DNA from: Liolophura sinensis
Lineage: Eukaryota > Mollusca > Polyplacophora > Chitonida > Chitonidae
Direction: 5' to 3'
Assembly: GCF_032854445.1 (NCBI RefSeq)
Contig: NC_088302.1
Coordinates: 52,980,046-53,044,045 of the forward strand
DNA: 64,000 nt
Under the pieces are notes generated by a model. That model did no database searches, was not told where the DNA came from, and saw only the letters and a program-made list of their open reading frames with translations. Of this stretch, positions 25,179 to 37,855 are shown in pieces. The position numbers and the translations under genes are program-made. How positions within the stretch are numbered: the first letter of the stretch is position 1; each line of letters begins with the position of its first letter.

Positions 25179-26579
25179 CTCATTTTCTTAAGCAGAACGT
25201 TGTGTCTAGGCAACGGTCATTTTCTGACAATGTGGTTGTTCAGTACATAAGTGGTTATCACAATTTACCCAAGCGCGATGCAGATTTCAGGAATTCTTTA
25301 TTGGGTTACTGACCAGATATCCCGTGTAAGAATTTTGCGGGGTATACGAGATTTGCACTAAATGGTGGGGTTTCGGCAGTTAATTGGACGCTTGCGTGCT
25401 GGATTTGTAAGCCTATGAGACAGGCCAGATAAAGGTGTCGATAAATACATCCTGGATATATCCGCTTTAATCAGATTCATCAGTCTGGTAGCAGTGGTCA
25501 TAAAACGCTCTTTGAAGATTCGGTTGTTGAGATTTCCAGGAGATTTTTCAAATGTGTGCATGGAATGACACATGGCAGCCTGTCGATCTTAAGGCGTATA
25601 TAAAGCACTGTTAGCACCCGCTGAATTCGGGTTCACCATGACCTGTAAACTATGGTGAATACAAACTGTCGACCAGGGCTTACGTAATGTGTACAAATAT
25701 AACTGAAATCCTAAAGAAATAATACGATCTATTCTGACACTATTACATCTCAGATTCGGGCTTGTCTGAAAATCTACCGGTGCTTAATAATTATAATGAC
25801 GCCCACACTTTATGCCTTGCATCAAATATCCTTGTGGAAGGCAAAGTTAAGCTTCAGCTAAGCGGCCCTTAAGTTGAAAGATGTATCATGTTATTGTGGA
25901 ACCAATCAAGGGCAGATTTCTGTTTTATCACTGCAGTCCAGAAATAACTGGGGATATCGAACGTGCAGATTAAATCGCGCAGTGTGATTGTTGATGGCAG
26001 AGCCCTTAAAGGCTAGCACTAATGAATGTATGACAGTAGATCAGAAACCCCACATCAATGGATGTCCCCTTAGACCAATACACTACCGCTCAGCTACAGC
26101 AATATTGCGCGGAGTTCCAAGATGTTCAAACGGCTCCCTGTTTACAGTCTGTGGCAACTTTGTGAGAACACATTCTGGCGGAAGACTATACACCCCATTC
26201 ATAACCGAAACAATAACCTCAGAAAAATCAAAGCTCCCCATATTATGCATTACCTGTGGTACTACCGACAACATCAGGACCTCGAGTGCTATTAGTTATC
26301 ATGGTTGTTAGACGGGGATGCGAATTATGACCATGGTTAGTTTGGAAATACCCTAACAGTTCTAAGTTGTGTTAAATTTATGAAGAAACGGGCATTTGTT
26401 TCCATCCAATATTTCGCGCAGGTCACGCATAACAATCACGTCTATTAATAGCTCACGCGACATCAATGGTATATATTGTACAATTTCCAGCTGGACGGGG
26501 TTATATCAGGTTAAATATAGAGCTGACAATTTCTGATAAAAGGTGGATTAGGAGTTAATATGGTGAAAAAAAAAACGGT
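25179..26579. other. Non-coding stretch
   Basis: A 107-codon plus frame at 25988-26311 and its antisense shadow have no recognisable domain. Nothing is supported. Confidence 0.4.
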
Positions 26580-26923
26580 CAGATAGCACTTAAGAGGAGA
26601 AACACAACCGCCAGGTAGCACGTAAGAGGAGAAAAACAACCTCCAGGTGGCACGTAAGAGGAGAAAAACAACCGTCAGGTATCACGTAAAGGGAGAAAAA
26701 CAACCGTCAGGTAGCACGTAAGAGGAGAAAAACAACCGCCAGGTAGCACGTAAGAAGAGAGAAACAACCCTTCAGGTAGCACGTAAGAGGAGAAAACACT
26801 TCCGTCAGGTAGCACGTAAGAGGAGAAAAACAACCGTCAGGTAGCACGTAAGAAGAGAGAAACAATCCTTCAGGTAGCACGTAAGAGGAGAAAAACAACC
26901 GCCAGGAAGCACTTAAGAAGAGG
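26580..26923. repeat. Minisatellite, 32-bp unit, about 11 copies, with CAGGTAGC and GTAAGAGG
   Basis: The unit is CAGGTAGCACGTAAGAGGAG followed by AAAAACAACCGT. The plus strand of each unit holds two donor-like sequences, CAG-GTAGCA and CAC-GTAAGA. Confidence 0.9.
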
Positions 26924-27874
26924 TATTTACAACAACCATTGAGATGAATTTAATGAATAATATAAAAATTTATTACATTTAACAGTAGTAAAAGGACGTA
27001 GACGATACTCTTGATATAAAGTACTCGTCAATTCCTTGATTAATCTATTGTTTGCCCAGGATACACAATCTGCTTAGTTTTCACGAATGGCTAAGCCGTC
27101 TTTGCTCTCCAGTAAGAATCTCAAGAAGAAGCTGATGAAAGCGCGCTTTCCTCTCCCATATATACGTGGATAATCACGTGAAATCCAGTCAATGGCAACT
27201 CGTAATTCAGCTGTCCACGATAGGCTGGTCTTACACACCACAGTCAATATATCGGAGATGCAGTGTGAGGGACTGTACACTGAGACAAGTGTGGAAATTT
27301 TATCAAACTGTGCTTCACTGTGCATCGGTACGTTATCGATGGTTGGCAAGAGATTTATGCTGATACGACTCAGCCATCATTTTGCAAGTCAGTATAGATC
27401 ATTGTATACAGTGACGAAGAGAAATCCCTCATATTGATTGCGGCTCTGAGTTTCCCGCATTTACATGCATATTTACTCGGCAAACCCAGGAAGTATCTTA
27501 CCTCTGTGACAGCAGCAAACATACTCAGTAAAGAGCTCAGCCTTGGTGTGTCAAAGAGCTGTCTCTTTACCCTTCAACGTACTGAAATAATGCCGTGTGA
27601 GCGCACACCTGTCTCCAGATTCTGACTCATTTAGCTACAGTAGGCGTGGTCATACACCAGTCGGATTAAGACACTGCTATGCATATCTAGCTTGTAAGGT
27701 ATGTGCGTGTCGAAAGCGTTCAGTGTTCACCGGGACCATGTTTCTAAGAGGCACTTTGAGATTGTGGAGAGTGTGTGCTTCCCAGCACACGTTAGCCTGT
27801 AGTTACGCTTTACACGGCGATTTTCCTGAACAGTGTTAAGACGGTGATTTAAACCATAGCTCGTACCAGACAAA
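26924..27874. other. Non-coding stretch upstream of a candidate exon
   Basis: Several overlapping chance frames on both strands. None has splice context or domain. Confidence 0.35.
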
Positions 27875-27907
27875 ATGTCCGAGGTGGAACTTGCACGAGA
27901 AGTCAAG
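27875..27907 (+). CDS. Candidate 5' coding exon MSEVELAREVK
   Basis: The ATG at 27875 in good context (ACAAAATGTCC) opens 11 codons ending in AAG followed by GTAAGT at 27908, a strong donor in phase 0. The ANKDD1 exon-1 frame stays open to 41260, and CTGAG at 41285-41289 could be a phase-0 acceptor. This exon could therefore be spliced to it. This is inference; transcript data would decide. Confidence 0.35.
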
Positions 27908-29710
27908 GTAAGTAGGTTCACAATAGTCCAATCGCCTTTCCCATCTACGTACATGTGCTCACAGCACATGAATACAAACATTTGGGCAATTCTATATCAC
28001 AGCGTCCATTGCAATTAACAGTGACATCAGCGAGCGTATTTCCGCATAGAATCCTTTTACAGAGTTCGACGTCTGGTCTGATCCGAATTGTTGTGTAAAC
28101 AGATGTCCTTAATCGGCTTAATGGTCAGTCGTTCTTCCTGTGCTTCTAGACTGAACACCGATTAGGCAGTAGGTCAACTAAACTTGAAGTTCAAAAACGC
28201 AAAAGATGAGTTCCCTACATGAAAGGTTTTTATATTCTCTTATAATAGTCCTGTTGAGATTAGACCGAGTGCTCATAATGGAAGCTTAAGGGTATCCGGT
28301 AGTGGGGTATAGGTAGTCGGTAATTCAACAACGGTCGTGACTCTAATCGTGTATTATTACGTCTGTATGCTCTATCGAATTAACTGGAAGCTGGGACCAG
28401 ATTTTCTTCCAGTTCACTCAGCTAGGAAACGAGTAATTCATTCCTTCATCTTAAACCATTATATGAAGAATTAATATGTGTTTGAGAAAAAATACATTCT
28501 GCTTGTTTCAGGTTTTTGAAGGGTTTGCAGCCCAAATTATCTGAAAAGCAACGTTTGTGTACGTTTTCTCTCACTTCACACCCCATATGTTTGCGTTGAT
28601 CACACATAACTTTCCCACATTCATTCACTTTCGTTGAAGTTTTCCATTAATTATAATCTTTCCCTCAAATATACTTCGTTACACTAAGGCTATGTGGCCA
28701 AATTTTAGATTTCCCGTGCACAGAATGTCCCTTTGAAAATACCTTGCTTGATGTAAAAAAAGCTTGTTGGTTTTCTTGATCCCCAAATACCGAACAACCT
28801 CAGTAAAACCACAGTGTGAAAGGATCTCGAATGTGGTCAAGGGTAACAAATTATTTACTTGGAATCGGCCTTTGACATGTAGAATGGTTCTTCACATTAT
28901 ATTTCCCACACACTACATGGAGGAAAATTAGATATGTATGAGCGGTTATTATTCATTGGTGACATACTTCGTTACACCTGCAATTATGTTCAGGTATTTA
29001 CTGTAATTAAGCTGTCACAGTCCTATGATTGACATAAAACGTTTCATGGTGGCAAATAACAACAATGGCGTATCGGGTGCTACAAAATGTTATATAAAAT
29101 AACAATTTCCACGTGGATAAGTAAACACTGAGCCACCATTTCCTAGGCTGCATCAATGTGAGGATACCCCCGAATCGATCGAGGTTTCCACGCATGCCGC
29201 TGGTCGTGGAAAGCGCCCTGTTAACTATAGTACTAAACCGTGACTGTATTCATCTTTCTCTCGTGTGTCTTCTAATGTAATTTAGGTGACTAGTTTATTC
29301 AGAATCGTGTAGTGTTGCTAGTTCCACCCTTCTAAGATTCGCAATGGCCTTCTATGTCTGCGTATAACTTGTACAGTGTTAGCAGCCTTTACCTGGCTCA
29401 GGATGTTTAATTCATACAAGATACTAACACCTTGCAGTTGTAGATACGGCGCTAACGGCAAAAGGGGCGTATACAGAATTACCGTAAGGCTGCATTTAGC
29501 CTGCATGGTTTAAGTACGAAGGGATATAGAGAGTTTAAATCCTTAATGATTTATCCGTCTGTATTCTCTTGGCAATCACTTGATCGATCAGGAAATAACA
29601 GTGCGTCACAGTTTTATCCGTGTCATAGCTGAATGTTTTTTTAGCGTATAATCTAACACTCGACTGTGACATAGCTGTGGTGATTTGAAATTTACAATAT
29701 TAATGGGATA
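27908..29710. other. Non-coding stretch
   Basis: Nothing recognised. Confidence 0.4.
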
Positions 29711-29721
29711 CTACAGCTTGA

Positions 29722-30067
29722 GTAAGTGAGTGCTTGGGGTTTAACGTCGTGCTTAACAATTTTTTCAGTCATACGACGACGAAGGAGTTCTTAAAGTGTA
29801 GGTAATGTGCCTCCTTGTTGCAGGAGGGATTTCTACCGCTCTTTTATCTAGTGTTGCTTCACTGAGACGACTTACCAAAGGCAAGTAAGCCACCCCTCCT
29901 GATACTGATACGGGTCAACCAGTCGTTGCACTATCCTCTTATTGCTGAACGCCAAGCTAGGAAGTTACCTTCCTCTTTTTAAGGTCTTAAATGTGACCTG
30001 ACCCAGGATTGACCCTGGATCTACGGCTTCCGAAGCGAACGCTCTACCAACTGTGCTATCGGGGCTG
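29722..30067 (-). mobile_element. SINE-B (second tRNA-derived SINE family)
   Basis: Reverse orientation: it starts with GTGCTTGGGGTTTAACGTCG and ends with the tRNA head. Read on minus, the head has the A-box-like TAGCACAGTTGG and a B-box-like segment. It is flanked by the 11-bp duplication CTACAGCTTGA at 29711-29721 and 30068-30078. Confidence 0.92.
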
Positions 30068-30084
30068 CTACAGCTTGATGATTG

Positions 30085-30256
30085 ATCATGCTGGCTTCCT
30101 CTCCGGCCGTAAGTGGGAAGGCCTGACAGCAACCTGCGGATGGTCGTGGGTTTCCCCCGGGTTGTGCCCGGTTTCCTCCCGCCATAATGCTGGCCGCCGC
30201 CGTATAAGTAAAATGTTCTTGAGTACGACGTAAAACACCAGTCAGAGAAATAAATG
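30085..30256 (+). mobile_element. SINE-A, 5'-truncated, next to SINE-B
   Basis: A forward SINE-A body (CATGCTGGCTTCCTCTCCGG onward) ending near the GTCAGAGAAATAAATG tail. It lies only a few bases from the SINE-B target duplication, so the two insertions are adjacent. Its own duplication is not clear. Confidence 0.85.
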
Positions 30257-30722
30257 ATAAATACTTGTTGATCGCATGGCTACACACTTACCAATATAGC
30301 CTACAATATGTACTATGCATGGGCGTTGATGTATATACATACATATGTAGTTCGTTCTATAGTTCTCCTTAGTTTTATGTTTTAGGCAAATGAATACAAC
30401 AATACAATTAATCATTTTAATTTTAACACATATTAACCAAATGATTAACGAAGAAAAAACAGGTGTAGTTATATTTGTCATTTATTTTCTCAGCTAAAGC
30501 AATGTTCTAAGGTTCTGCCACGTTCATTGTTTTACATTAAACTTTATTCACACCATGAAATCACAGGAACAATTGCCAGTGTCTTCCATCACGAAACGCC
30601 TAAATCAAGATGACAGGATGGTTTGTTCCATCGCATTTTTTAGTCCTTCTCGCAGAAGACATTTGAGTCATACTTGCGTTTTTAGAGTGTTACTATTATA
30701 GTGGGCTGCAATGTTTCTGGAC
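30257..30722. other. Non-coding stretch
   Basis: Nothing recognised. Confidence 0.4.
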
Positions 30723-30735
30723 GATTCCAAAGGCA

Positions 30736-31007
30736 GGGCCTCCGTGGCTCAGTTGGTTAGCGCGCCAGCGCAGCGTTATGACCCAGAATTACCGATCTTA
30801 CCGATGCGGTCGCTGTGAGTTCAAGTCCAGCTCATGCTGGCTTCCTCTCCTGCCGTAAATGGGAAGGTCTTACAGAAACGTACACATGGTCGTAGGTTTC
30901 CCCCGGGCTCTGCCCGGTTTCCTCCCACCATTATGCTGGCCGCCGTCGTACAAGTGAAATATTCTTGAATACGGCGTAAAACGTCAGTCAAATAAATAGA
31001 TAAATAA
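30736..31007 (+). mobile_element. SINE-A, full length, forward
   Basis: The best copy for defining the family. The tRNA-like head has A box TGGCTCAGTTGG (30745-30756) and B box GAGTTCAAGTCC (30817-30828), which are internal RNA polymerase III promoter elements. The body carries CCCCGGGCTCTGCCCGG and the tail is AAATAAATAGATAAATA. Flanks GATTCCAAAGGCA (30723-30735) and GATCCCAAAGGCA (31008-31020) form a 13-bp duplication with one mismatch. The family resembles the widespread molluscan tRNA-SINEs; I cannot name it without a library search. Confidence 0.93.
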
Positions 31008-31020
31008 GATCCCAAAGGCA

Positions 31021-32395
31021 TGATTGTTATGAAAAACTGCCGACGAATTGCCTTTAAATCGCTTCATCAATAACCCCCAACCCAATTTACTCACACGTAA
31101 AAACGGAACCAGTCACAGATTAAGCATTCTTAAGTAGACAATGCACTTTTACCTACTTGTGAAAACTATGTTTGTCTTCCATAAATGAGTTTCACATTTG
31201 TTTCCTTTTTTCTTTTGTGTAGCCAATTTTACCGAAAGAGAGGAATGGGTATAATATACCGTTTGAGTCCTTATGATCCGGTGATTTGTCGTGTTCTTCA
31301 ACATGGGCTATTTGTGCAAGATACAAATAGCCCATTTTTTTTCTTTTTAATAGCAATATATATAAGGCACCAGCCACACACATTTACCTGTATCTGGAGT
31401 CTTATACATTGGGAGGAATAAGAACACTACGAATGTTGCCCACTGTTGGTCGGACACATAATGTTAGAATGACCGTTACGATAATTACGGAAATTATGTT
31501 CTTGTGTTTTGTGCCCTGCCGGTTACAGACTACGGTCGTAAAGATGCATGCTAGTGTGATTAGTTTGTCATATTCTGAACATACATTATGGAAGTACACA
31601 TTTCTTACATATTCCGATTTCAAATAATTCACCAAGCCCGAGAGCCTTGAATGAACAATCATAATAAAAGCGTTGGACATTAGAATTGTCAAGCTGTTGT
31701 ACCAAGTTTCCTCAGATTGTTGATGTGAAAAATCCGAAGTGGTGTATAGTGTAAGGCCGTGTCGAAGTAATATCAGACCAACCAGCCGCCTGGGCTGAAC
31801 TTGTTATCAGGACTGCCTCATGGGTATGTCTGCGACAGGGCCTACACTCGTCGATGGCTCGAATAGAAGGCATTATGTCAATGACAGGTCATTTGTGTCA
31901 GTGACAGGTCAGTGTGTCAGTGACAGGATATCACAACGGGTTGTGTGTCTCTAGTGAAAAAGCGCCAACATCAGTGCTTTTCATTTTCTCATCGGAAGAA
32001 GGGTTCCTGTCCCCCGTTAATGTAGACTGTGTCGAATGAACGTTTTCCTGCTGAAGCTTCCCGTGTAGCAATAACCATCTTAACAGCTAGAAATTCACAC
32101 CTTATCCAACCCAGTTACAGACTGATATGTTCTGCTTGATTTGATTTTTAATTATTAATTTGTTTTTCTTATAGTCTTATAGATTTACGTTAGTCCATCC
32201 GTAAACTCAGTCCGTCATGTAATATTTTATACTCATTTTTTCTCAGCTCATGGAGCTTATCAACACTTTTCATCACAATCCTTTTCATCACAGTTTTCAC
32301 ACTGTATTTGGGGGCTCACACAGACTGCCATTTCTTTAAAAAAATTCTGTAAAAGCTTAAGATATGTCTTAAGTAAACATGACTTGTCCCAAGAA
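31021..32395. other. Non-coding stretch
   Basis: No gene is supported. There is a short GTCAGTGACAGGTCA tandem near 31876-31930. Confidence 0.4.
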
Positions 32396-32409
32396 TTGTA
32401 TATGCTCGA

Positions 32410-32673
32410 TTTATTTATTTATTTGATTGGTGTTTTACGCCGTACTCAAGAATATTTCACTTGTACGACGGCGGCCAGCATTATGGTGGGAGAAAACCGG
32501 GCACAGCCCGTGGGAAACCCACGATCATCCCCAGGTTGCTGTCAGACATTCCCACTTAGGACCGGAGAGCAGCCAGTATGAGCTGAACTTGAACTCAGAG
32601 CGACCGCATTGGTGAGAGACTCCTGGGTCATTACGCTGTGCTAGCGCGCTAACCAACTGAGAAACGGAGGCCC
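32410..32673 (-). mobile_element. SINE-A, full length, reverse
   Basis: Contains the ATTTATTTATTTATTTG tail, body and complete head (minus strand TCAGTTGGTTAGCGCGC). Flanks TTGTATATGCTCGA (32396-32409) and TTGTACATGCTTGA (32674-32687) are a 14-bp duplication with two differences. Confidence 0.92.
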
Positions 32674-32687
32674 TTGTACATGCTTGA

Positions 32688-35619
32688 GAATGGCTTTCAA
32701 TCACCAGTGGCTGAATCAATCAATTCGCCAGTCATTTTTGATTTTAACCTAAGCTGAACAATGTTTCAGGGGTTAGTTTGAAGGCTCTTTATTCACTTTC
32801 GAACGATGTTACAGAATATCTCCCCTCTCAACTTTAATATAAAAATGTTTACTTTGAGCTACAAAAGCAACTCCTCATTGGTATGTGTCGGGTCATTTCT
32901 CTCCTGTATTTCCTTACTAACATATCCTTCAAATTACGTAGATATTTACTGATCTGGAGAGATGCCGTGTATTATTCTTCCAACAGTCCGATTGCATGTC
33001 CAGTTCTAATTACCCGCTTTGTACACGTCCAAACTGGCTGTCTCTCTCGACAGTCTAGCTTAGGTAATAGACTCAAAATCCTGAAAATACCGCGATGATA
33101 GCTATGATTACGTTATTCTTGCATACGTTTCGTCCAACGAAATGATACCTACCCTTGAACACACAATGATTGCTGGCTTGTACTCAATAACTGAATAAAT
33201 GTCTCATCTAATTTGTCGTTAAACTGGATTGGGTGGATAGTGTGATACAGAATGAATAATGGCGATTTTTTTTAGAGAACAACGTTTAACAGAGTAAGAT
33301 TACAATTGATTATCAGAACTAGTAGTAATGCTGGCTTTCAACAACTATATCCTTTCCGGGAACCTCTTATCAGCATCACATGCATTACTTAAACCTATTA
33401 GTTGCATAGCACTATTTTGTTAGAAGATCTGAAATCTGTTTTCAGTGAACACCTATTACAGCGAAGAGATACAGGCATGATACATTTAGACTAGAACTGC
33501 GCTTTTAGTTTAAAAACAGAATGACTAAATGGGAACTCTTACTCCCTCAAGTCTCAGTCCAAAAATGTGATGTAATTTGCAATGTTTTTATTTTGAGAAA
33601 GGATCCGTTTTTCAAATTAAACTCTTAAACACCCGCAAGAAATACGTACAATTCTGAACACTGATTCACTGAACACTAAGCTTTGGTGGTGCAATTTCAG
33701 CCAGGTTTGAGTATCCACCTTGAAATATTTTGTTTGTAAAAATGGTTAAAGTTTGGACCATAGTCAAGAATACTTTCGTGAAACAGGCCTGTAGGCGTAG
33801 GAAGAGTGGCAATCATCCGCTTACGGAGTGGCGAAAATCACATAGCGTGATCAAAATCACATATTGTGTTCAAAATAAACGAAGCTCATTTAAACCAATT
33901 CAAAATATACGCACTGTGCGACTTTAAATTTTCATCACATAATGTTCTTCTGATATTTTAAAATCTGTATCAGTGGCACTAAATAAACCTGGCGTAAATT
34001 TATGACGTTCCATATTTTAGTTTTCTGGCAATTTGTTCTTTTCCTAATGCGATCCTTCAGCAGGATTAGAAACGAACAGTGGCCTCTGTAAGAAACTGAA
34101 CTGAGCACAAGGGAAATCAGGGCACCTCTCTATAGTTCTTCTTTAAGACATGACGTTAACTTCCAACAGCACGGCTACAGTGTAAAAACAGGTATCCTTC
34201 CAGGTGGGTTTCAGCAGGACAGTGGGAAAACTGATACCGTTTATAATCTCCTAAGATCAGGTGTTAGTCATGCTGAGTTATGGTTGCCTTGAAATTCAAA
34301 ACAGATTGTTTGTTAATAGATTGGCATGATGAGAATCATGCTATCGCCGAAAAGCAGCCGATGATTCCGCTGGCCTATCCACCGCTAACTGGTTGCCAGT
34401 TGCTTCATGCCCTGTGACAAGGACGATCCAGGCATATCCAGAGCATGTGACAATCGTCTACTGCATTGGTGTATAACCACGGCGAAGTTTTCTACCTGGA
34501 AGCCACACTCACCCATCTCTCCGCTGTGTCATGGATTTTGTCCAGTTCTATGAACAAGGCGATATATCTTCATGTGTCGTTATAACACGCCTTAGTGGAT
34601 TCGACAGTACAACCTGAAGTATGAGCTTTCGCTAACCAGTAGTGATACAGGGTTATTGTCATCTCGCCCTGGAGCCAGCTGTGATCTATCTGTCCTTGTA
34701 AAAGTGATATGCCATGTCTATTATGTGAGTTCGGGCAGAAAATCAGAAGACCGGCCGATGACAGAAATTAATAGCGCAGCTCACGGTACCATGTTATGAG
34801 AACTCACTGTTCAACGATTTTTATTTAGCATGTTTGTATCAGCACGATTTATCTTCGATTTTTCTGGCAAAGACATAAAAAGTCATTATTGTCTGATAAG
34901 GTACAAAAACCAAAACCAGCTTCAGCAAATACAGTACTGTTTAGCAAAGAATGCGACGAACCTCAGCTCAGTTCAAAAGACTGTCATAGGCCTATGTAAA
35001 CGCGTAAAAGAATGATGGTCAGTCAGCCAAACGTAGATCAATCTTAGCTGACTGTACATCTTGTGTCTTGTGGCTTGTCTTCGAGCATTGGTATACATTT
35101 GTGATAAAACTGTGAGATAATAGCTGTACAATCCTCTCTGTGTATAGCACGTATAGATTGCCACGAACGTTGACAGGCATTTCCAGGCGACTACAGAGAT
35201 AAAATATTTATGAAAGACCACATCGGCAGAATATTAGAACACTGTAATCTTGGATCAATCTCATTATGATACAGACTGTAGATCACTCTAAACGGTTGGC
35301 ATACGCGCAATATCTACAATGGTATATAATCTCCTACAGATACAGCCATTCGTTCTGCATCAGTGTGTAACATAATACGTGGCACACTATTAATGTCTTA
35401 GACTTGATACAGTCTCCAAGACTGAATTTTCATGTTTTGTAAAAAATAAGAAAAGTGGATAAAAATGTCTCTCCATAAACTCAGCTAGAGTTGAAAAATG
35501 AGTCGACGTCGTAAGAGACGTTCGTGTACCGGACGTCAACAATAATTGACGTTCTAGATGAAAAATCGCAAGACCAATTTTCAAACAACGTTTAGCACAA
35601 ACCACTGAAGATGTAAGAA
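32688..35619. other. Non-coding stretch
   Basis: Nothing recognised; only short chance frames. Confidence 0.4.
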
Positions 35620-35960
35620 AGTATGCACACGAAGAAAGTATACACAGTAAGAAATTATACTCACTAAGAAATTATACACACTAAGAAAGTATACACACTA
35701 ATATATTATACACACTAAGAAATTACACACACTAAGAAATTATACACACTAAGAAAGTATACTCACACTAAGAAATTACACACACTAAGAAATTATACAC
35801 ACTAAGAAAGTATACACACTAAGAAATTATACACACTAAGAAAGTATACACACCAGGAAATTATACACACTAAGAAATTACACACATTAAGAAAGTATAC
35901 ACACTAAGAAATTACACACACTAAGAAAGTATACACACCAGGAAAGTATACACATTGAGA
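35620..35960. repeat. Short tandem repeat, about 19-20 bp unit, about 17 copies
   Basis: Repeats of ACACACTAAGAAATTATAC / ACACACTAAGAAAGTATAC alternate through the segment. Confidence 0.9.
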
Positions 35961-37486
35961 GGGGAAGTCATGTACTGAGAAGGGTCAACAATTCTCGATG
36001 ATGTCGGGAAGATATTCCAAACGTGACGATTGTATTCCATGTACGATGCATACAAAACCATACATTTGGAAGGGGGTTTTCTTTTACTGAAGGAAGCACC
36101 TGTTTCCTGATGCCGGTCCATAAAGTTTACCATTGTAATGTTGGTTATTGGTTATAGCTGAGAAACTTCCGCTTCTACTGACACGAATACGCCTTCCAAA
36201 AAGGTTTAGTAGATCATCTCACATATTGTGTTTTCTTAACTATGTGACACTAAAAATTGTGCTATGTCAATACAGGCCGTAAAATCCCATGGTTTTAGGT
36301 TTATATTATCAGCAATAAACCAGCCACCATGGAAATCTATGCACTCTGTGATGATATCCGCCAATTGTAAAAAATATCTTGAATATTTTATTAACGGAGT
36401 TTTCATATCGACCCACACCATGTTTCATTCCTGTGCTTAGGTGAATTAACTTTGGTGAGGTAAGGTGTTAAAGGGTATGTAAATATGCCAGTGCGCTATT
36501 CGTCCTCAATATAGCACTGGGAGCCAATCTCGTCTTGTGCCTATCATGCCCCTCTAGCAATAAAGGGTGGTGTCTTAAACACACCACTACATTGTTATGG
36601 TAGACGTGTGATTAATTATTGATGGTTCTTCTCTAGACTCACAAGCCAACAACAGTTAATGTCTAATTCCAGTCTGTGCCTTCTAGCAAGGTGCTTTGCC
36701 TTAAGTAATTAAAGAGTAATACACATACGAGCTATGATCAGTCACAATGAAAAATTGTTTTTCTTTTTGTCAGGTTTGGATCATTTTAGTCTCTGAAACA
36801 ATTTTAGATGATTAGATTCCTTTCATAAGATATAAGTGAAATCTGGATATAACCATTCTTTGTTTGAAGAACAACGTCTGGGAAACACAAATCTCGTTGA
36901 CATCCGGGTTATCTAATGACGTCGTTCTATAGTCAAAGTCAAAACAAACAGTGAACGTTTGGTACATATGCTTATAAATAATTATATCTGTGCACACCTG
37001 CAGGTAAATATCACCCAAAATTCTGTCAAACGATATGTGAGATTACTTCACACATTAAAACCGACATATGGTAGTGGATAATAGGTGTGTCAAAATTATA
37101 AGAACTCTGATAAACTAGTTTTTAAAAACGTACATCCGGTAGTTTAAAATATGCATGGATGTGTATTTCCCTGGTATTCGGTGCATTTTGATGACCGCTA
37201 CGTCTATATGGTGTGCTAGATGTCATGGATGTGCGTCTGTTATGTGCACATATGAATGCATACAAAACCAAAGGAAATCCGCAAGTCAGCGCTCCAAGCG
37301 TAGCTATAGCCAAATTGACCGCCTGGGAATTGCTACGCACTTACCACATTCAGTTGCAGCTTCAACATTTTATTTTCCGTTACTGTTGTTTGTTCAAAAG
37401 AATCTGGTTCATAAATAATAACCAGAATCTTTCAGTGCTGCAAACCCTTGGAGTGGATATCAGTGGCAATACCACACTGTTACTAC
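35961..37486. other. Non-coding stretch
   Basis: Overlapping frames at 37122-37551 on both strands show no domain. Nothing is supported. Confidence 0.35.
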
Positions 37487-37498
37487 GGCCTGGAGGAG

Positions 37499-37843
37499 TG
37501 AGTGAGTGCTTGGGGTTTAACGTCGTACTCAACAATTTTTCAGTCATATGACGACGAAGGAATCATTAGGGTGCATGTACGTGTAATGTGCCTCCTTGTT
37601 GCAGGACGGATTTCCACCGCTCTTTTATTTAGTGCTGCTTCACTGAGACAACTTACCGAAGGCAAGTAAGCCGCCCCGCCCGAGCCATTATACTGATACG
37701 GGTCAACCAGTCGTTGCACTATCCCCTTCATGCTGAACGCCAAGCGAGGAAGTTACAACTTCCTCTTTTATGGATCAAGGATTGATCCTGGATCTACCGG
37801 TCCCGAAGCGGACGCTCTACCAACTGTGCTATCCGGGCCGGTT
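37499..37843 (-). mobile_element. SINE-B, full length, reverse
   Basis: Starts GTGAGTGCTTGGGGTTTAAC and ends in the tRNA head (minus: CCCGGATAGCACAGTTGG; B-box-like GGATCAATCC). It is flanked by a perfect 12-bp duplication GGCCTGGAGGAG at 37487-37498 and 37844-37855. Confidence 0.94.
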
Positions 37844-37855
37844 GGCCTGGAGGAG

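Noticed and set aside
26707-26898. Minus-strand 63-codon frame with repeated SSYVLP
   Set aside because: Antisense of the 32-bp minisatellite.
30736-30830. tRNA gene
   Set aside because: A and B boxes are present, but the segment is the head of a SINE with a body, tail and target duplication, and it does not fold as a clean cloverleaf.
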